The notes under the pieces: generated by a model
What the model saw: only the letters and a program-made list of their open reading frames with translations
Database searches by the model: none
What the model was told of the DNA's origin: nothing
Part shown: positions 14,488 to 19,350 of the stretch, in pieces
Layout: every line of letters starts with the position of its first letter
Position numbering within the stretch: position 1 is the stretch's first letter
Program-made: the position numbers and the translations under genes
DNA from: Candidatus Dadabacteria bacterium
Lineage (GTDB): Bacteria; Desulfobacterota_D; UBA1144; Nemesobacterales; UBA2774
Assembly: GCA_020027805.1 (NCBI GenBank)
Contig: JAHKKQ010000018.1
Coordinates: 1 to 19,350 of the forward strand
Length of the DNA: 19,350 bases
Direction: 5' to 3'

Positions 14488-16176
14488 ATGGCAGAAGAGA
14501 AAGATTTCGCGGAATTAGTTGATGAGAGCATGAACGTGCCGGACAAGGGGAAAGTCTTTAAGGGACTAGTCGTCCGCATAGATCAGGATGACGTTTTTAT
14601 AGATTTCGGCTCGAAATCGGAGGGAGTCGTTCCGATACAGGAATTTTGCAATAAAAGCGGGGTACCGGACGTAAATATCGGCGAGGAAGTCGAGGTTATG
14701 TTCGACAACTGGGCTAACGAGGGTCTGCCGAAACTATCTAGAATAAAGGCCGAACAGATCAGGGAAAACAAGAGAATACAGGACCACTTCGACAAAGGCG
14801 AGCTCATTAAAGCAAAAATCACGCAGAAGGTCAAGGGCGGGGTCATTGCCGATGTTGGCGATAAGATCGAGATAAGGGCTTTTATACCCGGATCACAAAT
14901 CGATATATCGCCCAGGCAGGATTTGGACAGCCTTGTCGGCGAAACTATCGAGGCCAGGATTATAAAGCTCGCAGGAAACGACATCGTGCTTTCGAGAAGG
15001 GTGTATCTGGAGGAGGAGAGGGAGGTCCTTAAAAAGGAAACCCTTTCCAGGATAGAGGCGGGCAAGGAGATGTCCGGAAAGGTCGTCAATATCATCAACC
15101 AGGGTGTATTCGTCGACCTGGGCGGCATCGAGGGCTTCATTCCGGTAAGCGAGCTTACCTGGGGCAGGGTCGCGCACCCGGGCGATGTCCTTTCGAAAGA
15201 CCAGATAATCAAGACAATAGTTCTAAGGATAGAAGAAGGGGGCAAGATAACCCTGAGCCTCAAGGATACGACCCCCGACCCCTGGACATCGGTGAAAGAA
15301 AAATACAAACCGGGAATCCAGATCAAAGGAAAAGCGGTGTCGATAACGGACTTCGGGGTTTTCGTCGAACTTGAGCCCGGCATCGAGGGTCTCGTACATA
15401 TTTCCGAGATCACATGGACGAAAAGATTCCGCCACCCCAAGGAGATAGTGCAGGCCGGAAGCCCCGTGGAAGCGGTCGTCCTCGACGTGGACAGCGGGAA
15501 CAGGCGGATTTCTCTCAGCCTGAAACAGATAGAGCCGAGTCCGTGGCAGCTATTCAAGGAGAATAACCCGCAAGGCTCGAGGATAAAGGGCGTAATCAAG
15601 AACGTTACCGACAAGGGATTATTCGTAGAAGTCGAAGAGAGTATCGTGGGACTGGTAAGACCCGACAACATTTCCTGGAAAGGCAAGGTAAACCCTGAGG
15701 AAGCTTTTGAAAAGGGGAGCGAAATCGATGTAGTCGTACTGAATGTGGACGACAAGAATCAGAGGATCGGACTCGGGCTGAAACAGCTTGCCGCGGACCC
15801 CTGGGAAGAAGTGCAGAGGAAGTATAAGACCGGACGTTCGTCCGTAACCGGTAAAGTCAAGGATATTAAAGACAGCGGGATAGTAATCGAGCTCGATGAA
15901 GGGATAGAGGGATATATCCGGGCGAACGAACTCAGCCAGGAAAAGGAGCAGAGGGACGCAATTAAACACTTTAAGGTCGGGGACGAAATAACGGCCCAGG
16001 TGACCGGGTTCGACAAGAGGATGCGGCAGGTGAACCTCAGCAAAAGAAAATATGACGATTGGCAGGACAAAGAAAGGGTCTCGAATTTCATATCATCTCA
16101 GGGAGAGCCGGCGGCCAAGCTGGGAGACGTGCTCAAGGAAAAGTTAAAGCAGATGAATAACGACGAGGGAGTTTGA
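14488..16176 (+). CDS. rpsA: 30S ribosomal protein S1, six S1 domains
   Basis: 562 residues, nearly the E. coli S1 length. Six OB-fold S1 domains start near residues 20, 104, 193, 276, 363 and 449; the repeated core is G-x-V-x-x-I-x-x-x-G-V-F-V-D/E-L with E-G-x-(I/V)-x-x-S-E-L-(T/S), clearest in domains 3 and 4. Domains 1 and 2 are more divergent, as expected for those that bind the ribosome. S1 brings structured mRNAs to the 30S subunit. AAGGAAGG precedes ATG 14488. The 89-bp leader has AT-rich sequence but no promoter I can defend. sppA starts 2 bp after the stop. Confidence 0.95.
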   Translation: MAEEKDFAELVDESMNVPDKGKVFKGLVVRIDQDDVFIDFGSKSEGVVPIQEFCNKSGVPDVNIGEEVEVMFDNWANEGLPKLSRIKAEQIRENKRIQDHFDKGELIKAKITQKVKGGVIADVGDKIEIRAFIPGSQIDISPRQDLDSLVGETIEARIIKLAGNDIVLSRRVYLEEEREVLKKETLSRIEAGKEMSGKVVNIINQGVFVDLGGIEGFIPVSELTWGRVAHPGDVLSKDQIIKTIVLRIEEGGKITLSLKDTTPDPWTSVKEKYKPGIQIKGKAVSITDFGVFVELEPGIEGLVHISEITWTKRFRHPKEIVQAGSPVEAVVLDVDSGNRRISLSLKQIEPSPWQLFKENNPQGSRIKGVIKNVTDKGLFVEVEESIVGLVRPDNISWKGKVNPEEAFEKGSEIDVVVLNVDDKNQRIGLGLKQLAADPWEEVQRKYKTGRSSVTGKVKDIKDSGIVIELDEGIEGYIRANELSQEKEQRDAIKHFKVGDEITAQVTGFDKRMRQVNLSKRKYDDWQDKERVSNFISSQGEPAAKLGDVLKEKLKQMNNDEGV

Positions 16177-16178
16177 GG

Positions 16179-17060
16179 GTGCGGAACGTCTTCGTCATAG
16201 CGGGGGTGCTCGTGCTCCTCTTTTTCACCTTCATAGCGGGGATCGGCTGCGGTTTTCTGATGTCGGGTGACGATGCGTTTTCGACCGGAGATAAGGTCGC
16301 GGTGCTCAAGGTCGAAGACATAATCCTCGACGACCAGCCATACATAGACAGCATATCCAAGATAAAAGAAGACAAAAAGGTAAAAGCGGTCGTCGTCAGG
16401 ATCAACTCCCCCGGCGGAGCGGTGGGGCCTTCGCAGGAAATCTACAGCGAGCTAAAGAAACTTAGAAAGGATATGCCGGTGATCGCGAGCATAGGAAACG
16501 TCGGCGCTTCGGGGGGTTATTACATCGCGTGCGCCGCGGAGAAGATATTCGCTAACCCGGGGACGATCACAGGCAGCATAGGCGTGGTAGCGGAGTTCAC
16601 GAGCTACGAAAAGCTCCTCGAGTGGGCCAAGGTGGACGTGGAAGTGCTGAAGAGCGGAAGATATAAAGACGTCGGCTCCCCGTTCAGGGAAATGACCCCC
16701 GAAGACAGGGAATATATGCAGGGGCTCATAGACAACGTTTACTCACAGTTCAAATCGGCTGTTGCCGAGTCGAGGGGCCTCGGGGCGGCGGAAGTCGATA
16801 AAGTCGCCGACGGAAAGATATTCACGGGGGAGCAGGCGAAGGGGCTGAAACTCATAGACGAGACAGGCACTATAAACGACGCCATCGATCTCGCCTCGAA
16901 AATGGCGGGGATAAAAGGAAAACCCGGCCTTGTCTACTATCCGAAAAAGAAATCCCAGTTCCTGGAGCTCCTGGAATCCAGGCTGGACATACCCGGCATC
17001 ACAAGCATGCCTTCCAAATACAGCTTTGGACTTTTCTATCTGGTTGATATAATTAACTGA
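16179..17060 (+). CDS. sppA: Signal peptide peptidase SppA (S49), short form
   Basis: 293 residues from GTG 16179, preferred over TTG 16173 because GAGGGAG (16165-16171) is then 7 nt upstream. One N-terminal membrane anchor (about residues 3-25) is followed by the S49 peptidase domain: VVVRINSPGGAVGPSQEIY, then GNVGASGGYYIA with the catalytic Ser111, GTITGSIGV, and SGRYKDVGSPFREMTPEDRE with the general-base Lys163. The 52-residue Ser-Lys spacing equals that of Bacillus subtilis SppA. It digests leftover signal peptides in the membrane. It lies between rpsA and the HIT gene with 2-bp gaps on either side, suggesting one transcript. Confidence 0.93.
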   Translation: MRNVFVIAGVLVLLFFTFIAGIGCGFLMSGDDAFSTGDKVAVLKVEDIILDDQPYIDSISKIKEDKKVKAVVVRINSPGGAVGPSQEIYSELKKLRKDMPVIASIGNVGASGGYYIACAAEKIFANPGTITGSIGVVAEFTSYEKLLEWAKVDVEVLKSGRYKDVGSPFREMTPEDREYMQGLIDNVYSQFKSAVAESRGLGAAEVDKVADGKIFTGEQAKGLKLIDETGTINDAIDLASKMAGIKGKPGLVYYPKKKSQFLELLESRLDIPGITSMPSKYSFGLFYLVDIIN

Positions 17061-17062
17061 TT

Positions 17063-17548
17063 ATGAAAGTGCTCTGGGCGCCCTGGAGGATCAAATATAT
17101 AACCGGGGATAAAGAAGAGGGTTGTATATTTTGTAAAAAACCCAAAGAAGGGAATGACAAAGAGAATCTCATATTATATACTGGTCAGACTAGCTTCATT
17201 ATAATGAACCGTTACCCCTACTCGAACGGGCACCTTATGACAGTCCCATACAAACACACGAATAGTTTCTCGGACCTCACGCAGGATGAAAGGCTCGACT
17301 TGATGAACCTCACCGCCAAATGCCTCGACATACTCCAAGTCATAAAACCGGAAGGGTTTAATATCGGCATGAACCTCGGCAGGACGGGCGGGGCCGGCAT
17401 TGACGACCATCTCCATTTCCACATCGTGCCCCGTTGGAGCGGAGACAATAATTTCATGCCTGTTATCGGAGACGTCAGGGTTATGCCCGAATACCTCGAA
17501 GAGACATACGAAACCCTAAGAAAGCATTTAAAATCATTGGAGAGGTGA
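17063..17548 (+). CDS. HIT-family nucleotide hydrolase/phosphorylase
   Basis: 161 residues. The start, VLWAPWRIKYITG, followed by a CxxC pair (Cys21, Cys24 in CIFC) is typical of the HIT branch near Ap4A phosphorylases. NRYPYSNGHLMTVPYKH and the histidine triad HLHFHIV (His116, His118, His120; His118 the likely nucleophile) complete the active site. Substrates are probably adenosine dinucleotides or AMP-conjugates. It begins 2 bp after sppA and ends 4 bp before the LapA-domain gene. Confidence 0.9.
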   Translation: MKVLWAPWRIKYITGDKEEGCIFCKKPKEGNDKENLILYTGQTSFIIMNRYPYSNGHLMTVPYKHTNSFSDLTQDERLDLMNLTAKCLDILQVIKPEGFNIGMNLGRTGGAGIDDHLHFHIVPRWSGDNNFMPVIGDVRVMPEYLEETYETLRKHLKSLER

Positions 17549-17552
17549 TGAT

Positions 17553-17936
17553 ATGAGATTCATAAAAATTCTGTTCATAATATTGATAATACTATTTTTC
17601 GCAATCCTGTATACACAAAACATGAAGATGTTTACCAGTGAGTTTGAGCTCGGACTCAACCTCAAGGTATTTAACATAGGGCCATATATAACGATGAACG
17701 TGGTTATAATACTGACCGCGTTCGTGTTCGGCGCAGTTGTTGCGGTTATTTTCGGCGCGATGCAGTCGGTCAGCGCCGGCTCGGAATCGAAAGAGAAATC
17801 GAGACGCATCAGGGAGCTCGAAGCGAGGAACAGGGAGCTCATCGAGGAAAAACAGAGAGAGGATAAGCTGAGAAAGCCGGATTCTTCTCCCTTTACCCCG
17901 CCGTCCGCTATAGACAGCTCGTCTCACGGCAGCTGA
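17553..17936 (+). CDS. LapA-domain (DUF1049) inner-membrane protein
   Basis: 127 residues with GGAGAGG 7 nt before ATG 17553. Two membrane helices (about 4-24 and 47-70) are separated by a short hydrophilic loop, and a charged coiled-coil-prone region follows (SRRIRELEARNRELIEEKQRED, split by the membrane boundary), then a Ser/Pro-rich tail. This is the LapA/YciS architecture; in E. coli LapA acts with LapB in control of LPS synthesis. No lapB is visible here. Its TGA sits in the loop of a hairpin at 17927-17944. Confidence 0.8.
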   Translation: MRFIKILFIILIILFFAILYTQNMKMFTSEFELGLNLKVFNIGPYITMNVVIILTAFVFGAVVAVIFGAMQSVSAGSESKEKSRRIRELEARNRELIEEKQREDKLRKPDSSPFTPPSAIDSSSHGS

Positions 17937-17954
17937 AACTGCCGGACGGACGAG
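17918..17954 (+). other. Hairpins at the LapA-lipA junction
   Basis: CGGCAG (17927-17932) pairs perfectly with CTGCCG (17939-17944) around CTGAAA, and an outer stem CTCGTC (17918-17923) pairs with GACGAG (17949-17954). A competing stem CCGTCCG (17901-17907) with CGGACGG (17943-17949) cannot form at the same time. There is no U-run. It may slow or partly separate expression of lipA from the genes above. Confidence 0.35.
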
Positions 17955-17999
17955 AAGCCGGCCTTGGGCCGCAGTCACCAGGGATTTTAAATTATCGAT

Positions 18000-18923
18000 A
18001 TGAGAAACACCGGAAAACCAGTCTGGATAAAGGCCCAGCTCCCCAAAGGCCCCAATTACACCCATCTTAAAAACCTGATGAGGACGCTCAAACTCCATAC
18101 GGTCTGCGAAGAGGCCAGGTGTCCCAACATAGGGGAGTGCTGGGGCGCGGGGACCCTGACGTTCATGATCCTGGGGGATACGTGCACCAGGAGCTGCGGC
18201 TTTTGCCATGTGAAAACGGGAAAGGGCGGGGAACTCGACTGGAACGAGCCGCAAAGGGTGGCCGAGGCCGTCAAGGACCTCACGCTGAATAACGCTTACC
18301 TAACGCACATAGTGATCACATCCGTCAACAGGGACGACAAGAATTACGAGAGCGCCCGAATTTTCGCCGAGACCATAAGGAGAGTGAGGGAAGAGAACCC
18401 TTCCGTGAAGATAGAGGTGCTCATTCCCGATTTCAAGGGGGACTCGAATGCGCTCGGTGAGATTTTAGGCGCGAGACCCGACGTGCTGAATCACAACATC
18501 GAAACCGTGCCGAGACTATACCGTTACCCGCAGATCACTCCCGCAGGGGGGAGAAGGTCCGTAAGGCCCCAGGCGAACTACGACTGGTCGCTCAAGGTCC
18601 TCGCGGAGGGGAAGGAGCTCGGGCATGAAGGCATGCTTACCAAATCGGGCATCATGGTCGGGCTCGGCGAAGAGATGGACGAAGTGATAGAAACGCTCGG
18701 GGACTTGAAGAAAGCCGGGTGCGATATAGTGACAATAGGCCAGTACCTCCAGCCCACGAACGAGCACCTGCCCGTATCGAAATTCTACCACCCGATGGAG
18801 TTCGAATCCCTTAAAACCTACGGCGAGAGCATCATCGGCATACCGCACGTCGAATCAGGCCCCCTCGTCAGAAGCTCTTACCATGCGGAGAAGCAGGTGC
18901 TGAAGATGGAAAACAATCACTGA
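18000..18923 (+). CDS. lipA: Lipoyl synthase (radical SAM)
   Basis: 307 residues, the usual length. The auxiliary-cluster motif CEEARCPNIGEC (Cys36, Cys41, Cys47) is followed by the radical-SAM motif CTRSCGFC (Cys62, Cys66, Cys69), and the C-terminal GPLVRSSYHA holds the conserved RSSYHA that ligates the auxiliary cluster. The enzyme inserts two sulfurs into protein-bound octanoate to form lipoyl groups for 2-oxoacid dehydrogenases and the glycine cleavage system. No lipB or lplA is in the window. ATG 18000 lies 63 bp after the LapA-domain gene, with only a weak AGGGAT-like site. The gene converges with the PIN-domain gene. Confidence 0.96.
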   Translation: MRNTGKPVWIKAQLPKGPNYTHLKNLMRTLKLHTVCEEARCPNIGECWGAGTLTFMILGDTCTRSCGFCHVKTGKGGELDWNEPQRVAEAVKDLTLNNAYLTHIVITSVNRDDKNYESARIFAETIRRVREENPSVKIEVLIPDFKGDSNALGEILGARPDVLNHNIETVPRLYRYPQITPAGGRRSVRPQANYDWSLKVLAEGKELGHEGMLTKSGIMVGLGEEMDEVIETLGDLKKAGCDIVTIGQYLQPTNEHLPVSKFYHPMEFESLKTYGESIIGIPHVESGPLVRSSYHAEKQVLKMENNH

Positions 18924-18940
18924 GCTGACAGTTCATCAGA

Positions 18941-19350
18941 TTAAAGAAAAGGATTTATAATAGTCAAATCCTGAATTTTCTGCTCGTGTTGTAAGTCCTC
19001 GGAATAAAGCAAAGTACATTCCGCACCTATTGCTCCACTGATAATTAACGAATCATAAAACGAATAACGCCAGCGCTCTGCAATTTCTAAAGCCTGATGA
19101 TAGAGCCCTCCACTCGCATAAACCTGACAAAGCGGTTCCAGAACCGCGTTCAGATAAACTCGACAGTCAGGAGTTGAAAGGGTATTAACGAATTTGCGTG
19201 TTGCGACGTTGAGAAATTCCTGTACTACTTGATAACTTATACAGCCGGAGTGATTACTAAGCGCATTTGATATTAATTCAAGCGAAATACGCCGCTTGTC
19301 ATGTTCATTTAAGTTAAAAGAATAAACGAAAATATTTGTATCTATAAAAT
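18941..19350 (-). CDS. PIN-domain protein, VapC-like toxin, 5' end outside window
   Basis: On the minus strand a frame is open from the right window edge to TAA at 18943-18941, giving 135 residues with no start codon inside the window. It begins FIDTNIFVYSFN, the first PIN-domain strand, and shows the four acidic positions of the metal-dependent RNase site: Asp3 (IDTN), Glu44 (VQEFLNV), Asp99 (YDSLIISGA) and Asp118 (YSEDLQ). Only a few N-terminal residues should be missing. VapC proteins cut RNA and are neutralised by an antitoxin usually encoded just upstream, here beyond 19350. The region is AT-richer than its surroundings, and all six visible arginines use CGN codons whereas lipA and its neighbours favour AGG/AGA, a sign of horizontal transfer. 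A stand-alone PIN RNase is possible. Confidence 0.82.
   Translation of the reverse strand, partial: FIDTNIFVYSFNLNEHDKRRISLELISNALSNHSGCISYQVVQEFLNVATRKFVNTLSTPDCRVYLNAVLEPLCQVYASGGLYHQALEIAERWRYSFYDSLIISGAIGAECTLLYSEDLQHEQKIQDLTIINPFL
18945..18981 (+). terminator. Possible terminator hairpin after lipA
   Basis: AGGATTT (18950-18956) pairs with AAATCCT (18966-18972) around a 9-nt loop, extended by AGAAA/TTTCT beyond a small bulge, with a short T-run. It lies inside the 3' end of the opposite-strand PIN gene. Weak stem; low confidence. Confidence 0.25.

Noticed and set aside
14583..15755. A 390-codon open frame on the minus strand across rpsA
   Set aside because: It lies wholly opposite an unmistakable S1 gene, has Ser/Leu/Ile-rich sequence without motifs, and reflects codon bias of the sense strand.
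17959..17971. CGGCC-TTG-GGCCG hairpin before lipA as a terminator
   Set aside because: Five pairs with a three-base loop and no adjacent T-run; too weak to call.
1..19350. CRISPR arrays, tRNA or rRNA genes, insertion sequences
   Set aside because: No spaced direct repeats, no cloverleaf or rRNA sequence, and no transposase or paired terminal repeats were seen by eye.

Overview
The window looks like chromosomal DNA of a diderm (Gram-negative type) bacterium. It encodes a TonB-dependent outer-membrane receptor, a lipoprotein and a periplasmic binding protein. The order aroA-cmk-rpsA-sppA-HIT-LapA recalls Deltaproteobacteria/Desulfobacterota and related uncultured phyla. Codon use is distinctive, with heavy ATA (Ile) and AGG (Arg) in moderately GC-rich DNA. 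I cannot name the species, and the lineage is an inference.

Region 1 (1-656) is the 3' part of a luciferase-like flavin-dependent oxidoreductase cut by the window edge. Region 2 (about 721-8198) is a vitamin B12 uptake locus. A sigma70-type promoter is followed by a cobalamin riboswitch, a short upstream ORF and nested hairpins, then a BtuB-like receptor and a beta-propeller lipoprotein. Next come two consecutive BtuF-type binding proteins, one without a signal peptide and one exported, then the ABC ATPase and the FecCD-type permease. Together they describe capture of a corrinoid at the outer membrane, handover in the periplasm and import across the inner membrane. The propeller lipoprotein beside BtuB recalls the BtuB-BtuG pair of Bacteroides.

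Region 3 (8199-12285) is a patchwork. It holds a 72-residue membrane protein on the minus strand, an unrecognised 163-residue protein, an orphan fabH, an AEC-family permease whose true N-terminus has no ordinary start codon, and a secreted propeller-like protein on the minus strand.

Region 4 (12309-18923) is a housekeeping series on the plus strand: aroA (shikimate pathway), cmk, rpsA with six S1 domains, sppA, a HIT hydrolase, a LapA-domain membrane protein and lipA (lipoyl synthase). Very short gaps from rpsA to the LapA gene suggest one transcript there.

Region 5 (18941-19350) is AT-richer and encodes, on the minus strand, most of a PIN-domain (VapC-like) protein truncated by the window end. 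Its codon use differs from its neighbours and suggests horizontal acquisition.

The best candidate for something not well described is the B12 locus: the propeller lipoprotein, the signal-less BtuF-like protein and the riboswitch/upstream-ORF arrangement.
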